From Gammaproteobacteria bacterium (GTDB lineage: Bacteria; Pseudomonadota; Gammaproteobacteria; Pseudomonadales; Litorivicinaceae), in contig PAWX01000067.1 of NCBI GenBank assembly GCA_002714245.1, positions 1-41,062 of the forward strand: DNA of 41,062 nucleotides. Reading direction: 5' to 3'. Under the pieces are notes generated by a model. The model was not told the origin of the DNA. It was given only the letters and a program-made list of their open reading frames with translations, and did not search any database. A program made the translations under genes and the position numbers. This document shows, piece by piece, positions 31,240 to 41,062 of the stretch (positions within the stretch are counted from its first letter, which is position 1; every line of letters begins with the position of its first letter).

Positions 31240-32657
31240 GCTCACCTACTGTTTGGGTCGTGGATGACGATCGCTCAATTCGCTGGGTTTTGGAGAAGGC
31301 CCTTCAGGGTGCGGGTCTTGAACACGCAGTTTTTGATTCAGCTAAAGCAGTTCGTAAAGCATTGGAAATACATACTCCAGCGGTTGTTATGACTGATATT
31401 CGTATGCCCGAAGAAGATGGACTTTCTCTTCTAGAACATCTCCACACGGTTTCACCAAAGTTACCCGTAATCGTCATGACTGCGCATTCAGATCTCGATA
31501 GTGCTGTCGCATCCTACAGTAAAGGCGCCTTTGAATACTTACCGAAACCTTTTGATGTCGATGATGCCATTTTGCTTGTACGACGAGCGCTAGAGCGTCA
31601 GAAAGAAACGCCTACTGTTAACGAAAAAAAAGTTGGAGATGAAACCCCACTGATTCTCGGTGAAGCGCCAGCTATGCAGGATGTATTCCGTGCCATCGGC
31701 CGCTTGGCACAAGCGGAAATTACCGTTTTGATCAATGGGGAATCTGGAACAGGTAAAGAACTTGTGGCAAAGGCTGTACACGCAAACTCTCCACGCAAAG
31801 CTGGTCCTTTTATAGCACTCAACATGGCGGCCATCCCAAAGGACCTCGTTGAATCTGAACTCTTTGGTCATGAAAAAGGATCGTTCACTGGTGCAACCGG
31901 TGCGCGAATTGGCCGCTTTGAACAAGCCAACAGTGGTACCCTTTTCCTAGATGAAATAGGGGATATGCCTTTTGATACACAAACACGATTATTGCGTGTG
32001 CTGGCAGACAACGAATTCTACCGGGTAGGTGGAACATCGCCTGTGAGGGTGAATGTTCGTATTATTGCTGCGACGCATCAAAATTTAGAAGAGTGTGTTC
32101 GCGAAGGCTCATTCCGTGAAGATCTTTTCCATCGACTCAATGTTATCCGTATTCAACTTCCGGCCTTAAGAGATCGTCGAGAGGATGTACCAGGCCTAGC
32201 CGAGCACTTTCTTGCAGTCGCTGCGCGTGAGATTAATACCGAACCGAAACATTTAGGTGACGATGCTAAGCGAGCGCTGTCGGATTTCAATTGGCCGGGT
32301 AACGTGCGTCAACTTGAAAACATGTGTCGTTGGCTATCGGTCATGGCTCCAAACCCACAAATTCAAGCGCAAGACTTGCCGCCTGAGATCACCTCCCCTG
32401 CCGATGGCGTACCGAGAAATACTTTGACATGGACCGGACTATTGCGGGAGCGCGTAGCGAGTCTTATTAAATCACACGAAGGTGAGGTAATCCCCAAGCT
32501 AACCGAGGAATTTGAGCGAACACTGATCGAAGTCGCCTTAACAGACACCGCCGGCAGAAAGAAGGACGCCGCTGAAAAGTTAGGTTGGGGAAGAAACACC
32601 CTCACCCGAAAGCTGAAAGAACTTGGATTTACGGATTCAGATTCAAGCGACGATTAA
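31236..32657 (+). CDS. glnG: Nitrogen regulation response regulator NtrC/NRI (sigma54 activator)
   Basis: Receiver VWVVDDDRSIRWVLEKAL, AAA+ GESGTGKELVAKAVH and GSFTGA loop, C-terminal HTH (KKDAAEKLGWGRNTLTRKLKELG). Confidence 0.97.
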   Translation: MSSPTVWVVDDDRSIRWVLEKALQGAGLEHAVFDSAKAVRKALEIHTPAVVMTDIRMPEEDGLSLLEHLHTVSPKLPVIVMTAHSDLDSAVASYSKGAFEYLPKPFDVDDAILLVRRALERQKETPTVNEKKVGDETPLILGEAPAMQDVFRAIGRLAQAEITVLINGESGTGKELVAKAVHANSPRKAGPFIALNMAAIPKDLVESELFGHEKGSFTGATGARIGRFEQANSGTLFLDEIGDMPFDTQTRLLRVLADNEFYRVGGTSPVRVNVRIIAATHQNLEECVREGSFREDLFHRLNVIRIQLPALRDRREDVPGLAEHFLAVAAREINTEPKHLGDDAKRALSDFNWPGNVRQLENMCRWLSVMAPNPQIQAQDLPPEITSPADGVPRNTLTWTGLLRERVASLIKSHEGEVIPKLTEEFERTLIEVALTDTAGRKKDAAEKLGWGRNTLTRKLKELGFTDSDSSDD

Positions 32658-33088
32658 TTGGTCGTTTGCTGCTTTCGTTGTTCGAGTAAAGCATCGAAAT
32701 TAATAGGCGCGAGCATGGGAGCAGGAAACGTTGCCTTAACAGCGAGCGAATCAATCGTCTCACGAGCATAAGGGAACAGGATATTTGGGCACATAGAACC
32801 TAAAATATGTTCCACTGTCGCATCATCGAATCCCTGTAAAACGAATACACCCGCTTGTTGAATCTCTATTAAAAACGCAACTTCGTCGTCTGTTTGAACG
32901 GTTACACCAAGCTTCAGAATCACCTCGTACAACGTGTCATTCAGCCGCGCATTAATGACATCTACCTCAAGACTTAACTTCGGCTCCCACTGCTTCTCAA
33001 AAATTTGCGGCACCTTGGGTGACTCAAGCGACAAATCTTTTGTGTAAATTCGCGCGATTGAAAAATTTTGTTCCACTTCTTCAGACAT
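32654..33088 (-). CDS. secB: Protein-export chaperone SecB
   Basis: FSIARIYTKDLSLESPKVPQIFEKQWEPKLSLEV...CPNILFPYARETIDSL. Confidence 0.96.
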   Translation of the reverse strand: MSEEVEQNFSIARIYTKDLSLESPKVPQIFEKQWEPKLSLEVDVINARLNDTLYEVILKLGVTVQTDDEVAFLIEIQQAGVFVLQGFDDATVEHILGSMCPNILFPYARETIDSLAVKATFPAPMLAPINFDALLEQRKQQTTN

Positions 33089-33335
33089 GAATACCTACTT
33101 CCTCTAACCAAATTTTAAGTTGCCCTGAACGAAGCGCGTCCTGTGTATCGTTGCAACCCCCAATATGGCGATCACCGACAAAAACTTGCGGAACTGTCTG
33201 CCGCTGGCTGATCTCCATCATCTGTCGTCGCTTTTCTGGATCTAGATCAATCCTAACTTCGTTATACGGCACCCCTAAATCATCAAAGAGTCGCTTTGCC
33301 ATTACACAGGATGGACAAAAACCGGTGGTATACAT
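33081..33335 (-). CDS. grxC: Glutaredoxin (GrxC type, CPSC active site)
   Basis: MYTTGFCPSCVMAKRLFDDLGVPYNEVRID...TVPQVFVGDRHIGGCND. Start trimmed to Met 33335. Confidence 0.93.
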   Translation of the reverse strand: MYTTGFCPSCVMAKRLFDDLGVPYNEVRIDLDPEKRRQMMEISQRQTVPQVFVGDRHIGGCNDTQDALRSGQLKIWLEEVGIHV

Positions 33336-33346
33336 CAGCACCCTTG

Positions 33347-33796
33347 TCAAGACAACTTTCCTTTTTTTACCGGAAGCGAGGCTGACGTCCACTCAGCCAT
33401 ACCTCCTGCCAACCGAACTACCTGCTCAAAACCCTGATTCTTAAGTTTTTTTACCACAGACCCGGCCGACGTTCCCATTTTACAAACAACAACGACCGGA
33501 CAAGTCTTATAACGATTCAGCTCTGATAGTTTTTTTTCAACAACACTAGCAGGAAGGTTGTATGCGCCAGCGATGTGGCCTTTTGTGAACTCTTGCGTTT
33601 CTCGAATATCCAAAATCAATGCATTCTCACGATTTATCATGCGTGTTGCTTCAGTGGTATTCACTGATTTACCTGCCTTTTTCGTCTCTGTGTAATACAA
33701 CGTTCCTGCCGCCGATATCCACAACACTACGAGTACCCAGTTTTCCTGTACAAATCCGATAAAATTTTGCATAAATGACGAGAGACCGTGATCCAA
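33347..33796 (-). CDS. Membrane-anchored rhodanese-like sulfurtransferase
   Basis: N-terminal TM (NWVLVVLWISAAGTLYY), rhodanese core ALILDIRETQEFTKGHIAGAYNLP, active-site CKMGTSA. Confidence 0.9.
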   Translation of the reverse strand: MDHGLSSFMQNFIGFVQENWVLVVLWISAAGTLYYTETKKAGKSVNTTEATRMINRENALILDIRETQEFTKGHIAGAYNLPASVVEKKLSELNRYKTCPVVVVCKMGTSAGSVVKKLKNQGFEQVVRLAGGMAEWTSASLPVKKGKLS

Positions 33797-33895
33797 ATTA
33801 AGACGTCGAGTATAATGATGTCGCTGGCGAAGTCACGGGTCCCTCGTCAGTTCTTTGGCGAGATCCGTACGATTCGATAAATTCTGGACCAATAC

Positions 33896-35425
33896 ATGCG
33901 ACCGAAACCCGTTGTACTTTTGATTTTGGACGGATTTGGACTCCGTGAGGCAGCGGATGACAACGCCATCCATCATGCAAATACACCCACATTTGAGCGA
34001 CTGACGCAGAGTGTGCCCCATGCTCAATTAGAGACATCTGGCGAAGCGGTCGGTTTGCCCGTAGGCCAAATGGGTAATTCTGAAGTTGGTCACATGAACC
34101 TAGGAACAGGACGAGTTATCTACCAAGACTTCACCCGTATCAGCAAAGCAATTGATGAGGGTAGCTTCGATACGAACGAAGTACTAGTCAGCGCATGCCG
34201 GCAGGCAAAAGATCAAGGCAGCACACTGCATGTCCTCGGGTTATTGAGCCCGGGTGGAGTACACAGCCACGAGGACCATATTGAAGCAATGATCGGGCTA
34301 GCCGACACACTTAATGTTCCGATGACTCGATTACACGCATTCCTCGACGGGCGGGATATGCCCCCCAAGTCCGCCGAAACGTCAATGGTTCGCTTCCAGA
34401 GATTGGAAACCGTTCACACCAACTACAAATTCTCGAGTCTATGCGGTCGTTACTACGCGATGGACCGAGATAACAACTGGGACCGCATCCAAAGTGCTTA
34501 CGATCTGATCACAAAGAGCCAAGCTGAATACTCAGCCGGAACAGCTGTCGAAGGCTTGCAACAAGCCTACCAACGAGGTGAAAGTGACGAGTTTGTTAAA
34601 GCAACGCGCTTGGGTGAGTCATGGGAATTGCGTCCGGAAGATGTCGTGATACTTATGAACTTCCGCGCAGATCGGGCGCGTCAAATCACCAAAGCATTAA
34701 CTGCACCCACACTATCTGAACTAAATCGTCCGAACTGGGTAACTGCACTCAATGTATCGACATTGACACAATACGCTGATGACCTAAGGGTACAAGTAGC
34801 GTTTCCACCGGAAATATACTCAAACACACTAGGTGAGGTTGTGTCACAAGCAGGCTTGACACAGCTTCGGATAGCAGAAACCGAAAAATATGCCCACGTA
34901 ACTTTTTTCTTTAATGGTGGCAGCGACCGAGTCTTACCCGGAGAGCACCGCGAATTGATACCCTCGCCAAAAGTTGCTACCTATGACTTAAAACCTGAAA
35001 TGAGCGCACCCGAAATTACCGATTTCCTTGTTGGCGCTATCACGCAAAAACGCTTTGATTTGATTGTTTGTAATTTTGCCAACGGTGATATGGTCGGGCA
35101 TACCGGAAACTTTCAGGCTGCCATAAAAGCTGTGGAAGCACTGGATCATGCCGTGAACCTTGTTGTGAGAGCGTGTGAATCAGTCGGGGGAGCTTGTCTA
35201 ATTGCGGCCGACCATGGAAATGCGGAACAGATGTTTGATTCAGAAAATGAGCAACCATTTACCGCACACACGAATGGACCGGTACCAATTTGGCTTGCCT
35301 CAAATCCGGTGAACGCGGCCAAGCTTGCCAATGGTGCGCTAGAGGATGTGGCACCTACTCTTCTCGCCTTGCTCAATATCGACCCACCTATCGAAATGTC
35401 TGGTCGGTCGCTTCTGATTTTCTGA
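33896..35425 (+). CDS. gpmI: 2,3-bisphosphoglycerate-independent phosphoglycerate mutase
   Basis: PVVLLILDGFGLREAADDNAI, GQMGNSEVGHMNLGTGRVIYQD, HDGRD-type region. Confidence 0.97.
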   Translation: MRPKPVVLLILDGFGLREAADDNAIHHANTPTFERLTQSVPHAQLETSGEAVGLPVGQMGNSEVGHMNLGTGRVIYQDFTRISKAIDEGSFDTNEVLVSACRQAKDQGSTLHVLGLLSPGGVHSHEDHIEAMIGLADTLNVPMTRLHAFLDGRDMPPKSAETSMVRFQRLETVHTNYKFSSLCGRYYAMDRDNNWDRIQSAYDLITKSQAEYSAGTAVEGLQQAYQRGESDEFVKATRLGESWELRPEDVVILMNFRADRARQITKALTAPTLSELNRPNWVTALNVSTLTQYADDLRVQVAFPPEIYSNTLGEVVSQAGLTQLRIAETEKYAHVTFFFNGGSDRVLPGEHRELIPSPKVATYDLKPEMSAPEITDFLVGAITQKRFDLIVCNFANGDMVGHTGNFQAAIKAVEALDHAVNLVVRACESVGGACLIAADHGNAEQMFDSENEQPFTAHTNGPVPIWLASNPVNAAKLANGALEDVAPTLLALLNIDPPIEMSGRSLLIF

Positions 35426-36510
35426 TGCCTATTCTGATCTGGTTATCGATCGCGATCTGTAGCATTCAAAGTCAGGCAAACGAAATTAAAGACGCCGAGC
35501 AGCAGAGACAACTTGCTGAACAACTCCTCAAAACCCTGAAGAGCGATGTTCAGTTGGATACTAAAAAATTAGATATTATTAAATCTGAACTCAACCGTTT
35601 AAATACTGAATCTGCAAATCTAACTCTTTCAGTCGCTAATTCCGAAAGACTAGTGCGTGAACTGCGAAGCACACAACAACAAACAATGGAAGAAATCCAA
35701 GAAACCTCTAGGCAGGCCAGTATCGCACTTGACCACTACCGCAATGAGCTAATCGCTTATTATATAACCGGAAAGACCTTCAGACCTAAAGCTCAAAGCA
35801 AAGGGAATTTATCAGATTACTTACCATTCTTGCTGGATGCTCGCAAACAGAGCGTTTCTCGCATCAAGGCAAACGCCGCCGATTTAAAAAACCTACTAAT
35901 TGAGCAAGAACGAAACTTAGAAAAAGTGCAAAGAGTTTCGATGAATCTAAAGAGCAAGCGTAACGCACTTTCCCGAAGAACCCGTGACCAGAGACAGCTG
36001 CTTGCGAGTGTGACTCGGACCCTAAAGACCAAAAAGCAACGTGAGGATGCACTTAATTCCGACCTAGAATTTCTGGATCAGCGAATCAGAGCACTACAAC
36101 TGAGATCCAAAGGTGCGGCCCTTGAGTCGTTAAAGGGCAAGATGCGTTGGCCTGTCGACGGTCGTGTTTTGCGGCGCTTTGGACAGAGTCGACAGGACGG
36201 ATTCGGTGATTGGCAGGGGCTCGTAATTGGCGCCACGAACAACAGCGAAGTTAAAGCAGTGCAAGCAGGCAAGGTAGCTTATGCAGGGTACCTGCTTGGA
36301 TATGGTCTCGTAGTCGTAATCGCCCACGATGATGATCACGCAACTATTTATGGACACAATCAAAGCTTGAAAGTTGAGACAGGCCAATCTGTACTTGCAC
36401 GACAGGTGATTGCGATTATCGGGAATACAGGTAGTCTGGACGTGGCAGCGTTATATTTTGGAGTGACCCGAAATGGAAAAGCGGTCAACCCAAGTTCATG
36501 GTTAAACTGA
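35425..36510 (+). CDS. envC: EnvC-like murein hydrolase activator (coiled coil plus M23/LytM domain)
   Basis: Signal-like N-terminus, long coiled coil, C-terminal LytM-like domain (GKMRWPVDGRVLRRFGQ...GLVIGATNNSEVKAVQAGKVAYAG). Start overlaps the gpmI stop by 1 nt. Confidence 0.9.
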   Translation: MPILIWLSIAICSIQSQANEIKDAEQQRQLAEQLLKTLKSDVQLDTKKLDIIKSELNRLNTESANLTLSVANSERLVRELRSTQQQTMEEIQETSRQASIALDHYRNELIAYYITGKTFRPKAQSKGNLSDYLPFLLDARKQSVSRIKANAADLKNLLIEQERNLEKVQRVSMNLKSKRNALSRRTRDQRQLLASVTRTLKTKKQREDALNSDLEFLDQRIRALQLRSKGAALESLKGKMRWPVDGRVLRRFGQSRQDGFGDWQGLVIGATNNSEVKAVQAGKVAYAGYLLGYGLVVVIAHDDDHATIYGHNQSLKVETGQSVLARQVIAIIGNTGSLDVAALYFGVTRNGKAVNPSSWLN

Positions 36511-36517
36511 GACTATA

Positions 36518-37804
36518 ATGAAAACGACACAAAGCATTCTAGGCTTTCTGCTCTCGACTTCTTTGTCCTTTTTTGGTCAAGCGGATGAACAGATACGAGA
36601 CGTCGAATCTCTCGAGGCGCTCCGTGCATTTATTGAAGTGTATGAACACATCAAGGATGAGTACGTGGAGGAAATTGATGATCAAACGCTCCTGAATCAC
36701 GCTATCAATGGAATGCTAACCAAGCTCGACCCACACTCGGGTTATTTGAAACCACGCGATGTGTCGAGCCTTAGAGACTCAACCACAGGCTCATTTGGCG
36801 GCATTGGGATTGAAATGGACTTGGTAGACGGTTTGATTAAGGTGATTGCGCCGATCGATGATTCGCCTGCATCGCGCGCTGGAATTCTTGCTAAGGATAT
36901 CATCACACACGTGAATAATGAGACCGTCCGCGATGTAAACCTGCGAAAAGCGATCGAGCTACTACGTGGGCCGATTGGCTCTGAAGTGGAACTCAACATA
37001 CTCCGGAAAGTCGATGGGGAAGCAGAAGAATTGACTATCTCTCTTGAGCGAGCAGTGATTCGTGTCACGAGTGTCAAACAAGAAATACTTCCGCACGGAA
37101 TTGGATACATCCGGATCTCTCAATTTCAGAATAGAACTGGCTCTGACTTGGTTAAAGCCATCAGTAAGCTTCAATCTCAGGAGAAACTCAAAGGTCTCAT
37201 TCTAGATCTTAGAAACAATCCAGGTGGTGTTCTTTCAGCTGCCGTTGAAGTGGTCGATGCTTTTGTTAGTGAAGGACTAGTTGTTACCATCAAAGGTCGC
37301 GATGAATTTCTCGAATCAAAATATGAAGCAACCAATACCGCCGTCTTAAGCCAAGAACCGATAGTTATTCTCATCAATGGAGGCTCGGCTTCGGCATCAG
37401 AAATAGTTGCAGGTGCGCTACAAGACCATGAACGCGCTGTTCTAATCGGAACACCATCTTTCGGGAAGGGTTCAGTACAGACCATCTTGGCTTTAGAAAA
37501 TGACTATGCACTAAAACTAACGACTGCGCTCTACTACACACCAAGTGGTCGCTCAATTCAGGCAAAGGGCATTCAGCCAACAATTCAAGTCTCAGGAGGA
37601 GAAGCCCCCATCGAGTCAGATTCTCAGGTGCGAGAGACTGACCTGCCCAAGCATCTGGAAAACGCGGAAAATGCAGATATAACAAGTGACCGCGTTATTA
37701 ACAGGCTGACCCAAGATAACCAGCTATTGCATGCCTACAACTTGCTACGTGGATCTCAACTACTTAGTCGTTCAGACGGACCTCGATCCCTGATCTCGCC
37801 ATAG
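36518..37804 (+). CDS. ctpA: C-terminal processing peptidase (S41 family, PDZ)
   Basis: [34 protein letters not shown]41 catalytic [34 protein letters not shown]. Confidence 0.95.
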   Translation: MKTTQSILGFLLSTSLSFFGQADEQIRDVESLEALRAFIEVYEHIKDEYVEEIDDQTLLNHAINGMLTKLDPHSGYLKPRDVSSLRDSTTGSFGGIGIEMDLVDGLIKVIAPIDDSPASRAGILAKDIITHVNNETVRDVNLRKAIELLRGPIGSEVELNILRKVDGEAEELTISLERAVIRVTSVKQEILPHGIGYIRISQFQNRTGSDLVKAISKLQSQEKLKGLILDLRNNPGGVLSAAVEVVDAFVSEGLVVTIKGRDEFLESKYEATNTAVLSQEPIVILINGGSASASEIVAGALQDHERAVLIGTPSFGKGSVQTILALENDYALKLTTALYYTPSGRSIQAKGIQPTIQVSGGEAPIESDSQVRETDLPKHLENAENADITSDRVINRLTQDNQLLHAYNLLRGSQLLSRSDGPRSLISP

Positions 37805-38531
37805 TCTCTTTGGCTTCACCAATAGTATGCTGCGCGAAATGAAAGATACTGGCGGCTAACACAGCTTCCGCATGCCCCTCGAGCACGCCATCGACCAGGT
37901 GCGTCAAATTACCAACACCGCCCGAGGCAATGACTGGTACTGTCACCGCATCCGCCACTGAACGGGTTAGGCCCAAATCAAATCCATTCCGTGTTCCGTC
38001 ACGATCCATTGATGTGAGCAGAATTTCTCCTGCCCCGAAAGAGACCATACGAACAGCCCACTCAACGACATCGATACCGGTCGGTTTACGTCCCCCATGT
38101 GTGAAAATCTCCCACCGATCTGAAGAGATCTGTTTGGCGTCGATCGCAACGACGATACACTGACAGCCAAATTTATCAGCAGCTCTCTTCACAAACTCGG
38201 GCTCAAATACGGCCGCAGTGTTTATAGATACCTTGTCTGCGCCCGCAAGCAACAAGTCACGAATATTGTCCGTATTTCTAATGCCGCCACCGACTGTCAG
38301 AGGAATAAATACCTCGCTCGCCATACGCGATACGGTCTCGTAGGTCGTCGCCCTATTCTCGTGACTCGCCGTGATATCGAGGAAAGTAATCTCATCCGCG
38401 CCCTCTTGATTATAACGACGACTAATTTCTACGGGGTCTCCAGCATCTCGGATATCTTCAAATCTAACGCCCTTCACCACCCGACCTTGGTCAACATCCA
38501 GACAAGGAATAATACGTTTCGCTAGACCCAT
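37764..38531 (-). CDS. hisF: Imidazole glycerol phosphate synthase, cyclase subunit
   Basis: [33 protein letters not shown]. Confidence 0.98.
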   Translation of the reverse strand: MGLAKRIIPCLDVDQGRVVKGVRFEDIRDAGDPVEISRRYNQEGADEITFLDITASHENRATTYETVSRMASEVFIPLTVGGGIRNTDNIRDLLLAGADKVSINTAAVFEPEFVKRAADKFGCQCIVVAIDAKQISSDRWEIFTHGGRKPTGIDVVEWAVRMVSFGAGEILLTSMDRDGTRNGFDLGLTRSVADAVTVPVIASGGVGNLTHLVDGVLEGHAEAVLAASIFHFAQHTIGEAKETMARSGIEVRLND

Positions 38532-39263
38532 CTAATCGGTCTCCGTCAACCGAATAGCGTCCGCAAGATTCAGCGTACCTTCATAGATCGCTCTTCCAGT
38601 GATTGCCCCTACCACACCATCAGATTCGACTGCCAACAACTCAGTGACATCAGATAATCCTTTCAGGCCCCCGGATGCGATCACCGGACAACCAGTCTCA
38701 CAAGCCAGGGACGCTGTCGCCTTAACGTTAACGCCCGACAGCATGCCATCGCGACCAATATCGGTGTATACGATTGATGAAACCCCCACATCTGAAAATC
38801 TTTTCACAACATCGACGGCCGATATCGTGCTTGCTTCTGCCCACCCGTCAGTGGCAACCCAACCATCCTTAGCATCAACACCAACGATTATCTGACTCGG
38901 AAATTGATGACATGCTTCTGTCACCAATACCGGATCTTTAACGGCTTGAGTTCCGATGATTACCCAAGCCAAGCCAAGATCGAGATAAGCTTCGATTGTG
39001 GCTAAATCACGAATCCCACCACCCAGCTGTATTGGCAAGTTTGGATGCTCCGCTAGGATTCGAACTACAGCTTCTTTATTCTCCGGCTTTCCTGCAAAAG
39101 CGCCATCCAAATCCACGACATGTAATCGCCTCGCTCCCGCTTCGACCCATCGGGTTGCTGTTGCGACAGGATCGTCAGAATATACGGTCGCGTTTTCCAT
39201 CTGCCCTTGCCGCAGCCGCACACAAGATCCGTTTTTGAGGTCGATAGCAGGAATAATCAGCAT
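38532..39263 (-). CDS. hisA: ProFAR isomerase
   Basis: [21 protein letters not shown]...[32 protein letters not shown]. Confidence 0.98.
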   Translation of the reverse strand: MLIIPAIDLKNGSCVRLRQGQMENATVYSDDPVATATRWVEAGARRLHVVDLDGAFAGKPENKEAVVRILAEHPNLPIQLGGGIRDLATIEAYLDLGLAWVIIGTQAVKDPVLVTEACHQFPSQIIVGVDAKDGWVATDGWAEASTISAVDVVKRFSDVGVSSIVYTDIGRDGMLSGVNVKATASLACETGCPVIASGGLKGLSDVTELLAVESDGVVGAITGRAIYEGTLNLADAIRLTETD

Positions 39264-39898
39264 GTTCCATCCCAGCTTAAAAAGTTAGAATAAAGATGAA
39301 TACCTGCGTCATGCGACTTTTCCGGATGAAACTGAACAGCAAAAACGTTTTGTGTCGCCAGCGCCGCGGCAAAGGGGAGGCCATATTCGCACCGTCCGAT
39401 CACACAATCGGCACTGGCATCTGCATAACAATAGCTATGCACAAAATAAAAACGTGTACGGTCAGGTATACCTGACCACATCGGATGAGGCTGTTGAATC
39501 ACTTCATTCCAGCCCATGTGCGGTACTTTCAATGAAGCGCCCACATCCGTCTTCATTGATTTGGAAAATTGCGTAATTTGGCCTGGGAAAACACCAAGCG
39601 CTTGAACACCGGAGCTCTCTTCTCCATATTTGGCTAAAATTTGCATACCAACACAGATGCCCATCAAAGGTTTAGTGCCTATGAGGTCAAGGACGACACT
39701 GTCAAGAGCACGGTCTTTGAGTCCTTGCATACAGTCGCCCATCGCCCCCACACCAGGTAACACAACTCTGTCGGCAGCGCGAATAGATGACGCGTCTGAT
39801 GTCACTATGACCCGACAGATACCAGCATGTTCAATAGCCTTTGTAACGCTATGTAAATTTCCAGAACCATAATCGATGACGGCAACAGTCTGCACCAT
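39257..39898 (-). CDS. hisH: Imidazole glycerol phosphate synthase, glutaminase subunit
   Basis: [46 protein letters not shown]. Confidence 0.97.
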   Translation of the reverse strand: MVQTVAVIDYGSGNLHSVTKAIEHAGICRVIVTSDASSIRAADRVVLPGVGAMGDCMQGLKDRALDSVVLDLIGTKPLMGICVGMQILAKYGEESSGVQALGVFPGQITQFSKSMKTDVGASLKVPHMGWNEVIQQPHPMWSGIPDRTRFYFVHSYCYADASADCVIGRCEYGLPFAAALATQNVFAVQFHPEKSHDAGIHLYSNFLSWDGTC

Positions 39899-40492
39899 TC
39901 AAAGCGATCCTTTGGTCGACGGTATCATCCCACTCATACGAGAGTCTGGAGTTAGCGCCATACGAAGCGCACGCCCAAAAGCTTTGAAGACAGTTTCTAT
40001 CTGATGGTGTGAATTATCACCCTTCAGATTATCGACATGTAAAGTCACCTGTGCGTGGTTTACAAAGCCCTGAAAAAACTCGCGAAACAGATCCACGTCA
40101 AATCCGCCAACAATAGAACGAGTGAAAGGAACCTCATAGAATAAGCCGGGTCGACCTGAAAAATCGATGGCTACACGGCTCAAGGCCTCATCCAGGGGGA
40201 CGTAGGCGTGACCGTAACGGGTCATCCCCTTTTTATCACCCACTGCCTGAGCAAACGCCTGACCAAGTGTGATCCCCACGTCTTCGACCGTGTGATGGTC
40301 ATCGATCTCAAGATCACCACTGGCCTGAATTGAAAGATCAACCATCCCGTGACGTGAGACTTGGTCAAGCATGTGCTCGAAAAACGGTATGCCGGTTTTA
40401 AACTCACCTACGCCCGTACCGTCCAAATTTAAGTTGATCTGAATCTGGGTTTCTAGTGTATTTCGTTCGACTGAGGCAATACGATGTGCCAT
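39899..40492 (-). CDS. hisB: Imidazoleglycerol-phosphate dehydratase (monofunctional)
   Basis: [27 protein letters not shown]...[16 protein letters not shown]. Confidence 0.98.
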   Translation of the reverse strand: MAHRIASVERNTLETQIQINLNLDGTGVGEFKTGIPFFEHMLDQVSRHGMVDLSIQASGDLEIDDHHTVEDVGITLGQAFAQAVGDKKGMTRYGHAYVPLDEALSRVAIDFSGRPGLFYEVPFTRSIVGGFDVDLFREFFQGFVNHAQVTLHVDNLKGDNSHHQIETVFKAFGRALRMALTPDSRMSGMIPSTKGSL

Positions 40493-40519
40493 GGCCTGTT
40501 CCTTAAGCCGCTATAAACA

Positions 40520-40533
40520 CCGTAGTATAGCGG
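40520..40533 (-). promoter_or_regulatory. Probable hisB promoter -10 region (TATACT, reverse strand)
   Basis: Reverse strand CCGCTATACTACGG; -10 TATACT at 40524-40529, about 30 nt upstream of the hisB ATG at 40492. Confidence 0.45.
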
Positions 40534-40563
40534 TACTAGGCTTGACTGACGACAGAGGGTGCT

Positions 40564-40944
40564 ATGCGATTTATAAGAGTTTTCTTAATCTTAGTGATAG
40601 TTTCAGTAGTTGCCTCAGCGGCTTCTGTCGCCTACATCACTCAGGTACTGGATCCGAATGATCTCAAGCCCACGCTAGTTAACGCAGCCCAGAAACAACA
40701 AGTCAGGCTCGAGCTACAAGGAAATATCACGTGGGCATTCTGGCCATGGTTCGGAATTTCCGTTGAAGAGGTTAGAGCATCATCACCCAACTGGGATTTT
40801 GCGGCAGAGAGGCTCGAGGGCTCTCTTTCAGTATTATCATTGCTCTCAGACACTGTCGTTGTTGACCGCCTAAACGCAATCGCTCCAAAGGTGACCGTCA
40901 GGGTCGCGCAAAAAAATAAACGATCAACGCTGTCATATGAATAG
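40564..40944 (+). pseudogene. AsmA-family N-terminal fragment (126 aa ORF), probably truncated
   Basis: Single N-terminal TM followed by an AsmA-like stretch (ALQGNITWAFWPWFGISVEEVRASSP type, here LELQGNITWAFWPWFGISVEEVRASSPNWDFAAERLEGSLSVLSLL). Full AsmA proteins are usually several hundred residues; a stop occurs after SYE. Confidence 0.6.
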
Positions 40945-41062
40945 GAATTTAAACGCGTTTCCTGAAGAAACAAATTATGTTCATAAGATAAGGCTAAAAT
41001 AGAATTATTATGTTTTCCATTATTAAGTGATTTTAAGAAATCTTCTTTTACCTACTTTTAAA

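Noticed and set aside
31861-31900. NtrC loop reads GSFTGA rather than GAFTGA
   Set aside because: Conservative variant seen in natural sigma54 activators; no reason to infer altered function from sequence alone.
33300-33335. Glutaredoxin active site CPSC instead of CPYC
   Set aside because: Known kind of natural variation in glutaredoxins; not strong enough for a finding.
33811-33816. TATAAT about 80 nt upstream of gpmI
   Set aside because: Plausible -10, but I could not find a convincing -35 at proper spacing; left unclaimed as a feature.

Overview
This 41 kb window looks like a compact gammaproteobacterial core chromosome segment. I read about 38 coding genes, almost all recognisable housekeeping genes. 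In order they are: hemE (partial) - metY-like - gltDB - DamX-like ATPase - aroBK | mrcA (PBP1A) >< secreted nuclease - rpmE | priA-argS-SPOR-hslVU-ubiEJB-hisIE-hinT-tatABC >< pip - typA | glnA-glnL(ntrB)-glnG(ntrC) >< secB-grxC-rhodanese | gpmI-envC-ctpA >< hisFAHB | AsmA-like fragment. I see no rRNA, tRNA, CRISPR array, prophage, transposase or defence island, and nothing I could honestly call a new multi-gene system. The observations most worth checking are: (i) all four convergent gene pairs abut or overlap, leaving no intergenic terminator space; (ii) the PriA appears to lack the winged-helix domain; (iii) the DamX-like ATPase has no SPOR domain; (iv) glnA has a clean sigma54/NtrC control region with helically phased sites; (v) a hairpin and a five-codon mini-ORF sit on the pip translation start; (vi) an AsmA-family ORF is cut short at the right edge next to AT-rich DNA; (vii) unexplained palindromes and repeats lie in the gltB and aroK/mrcA upstream regions.
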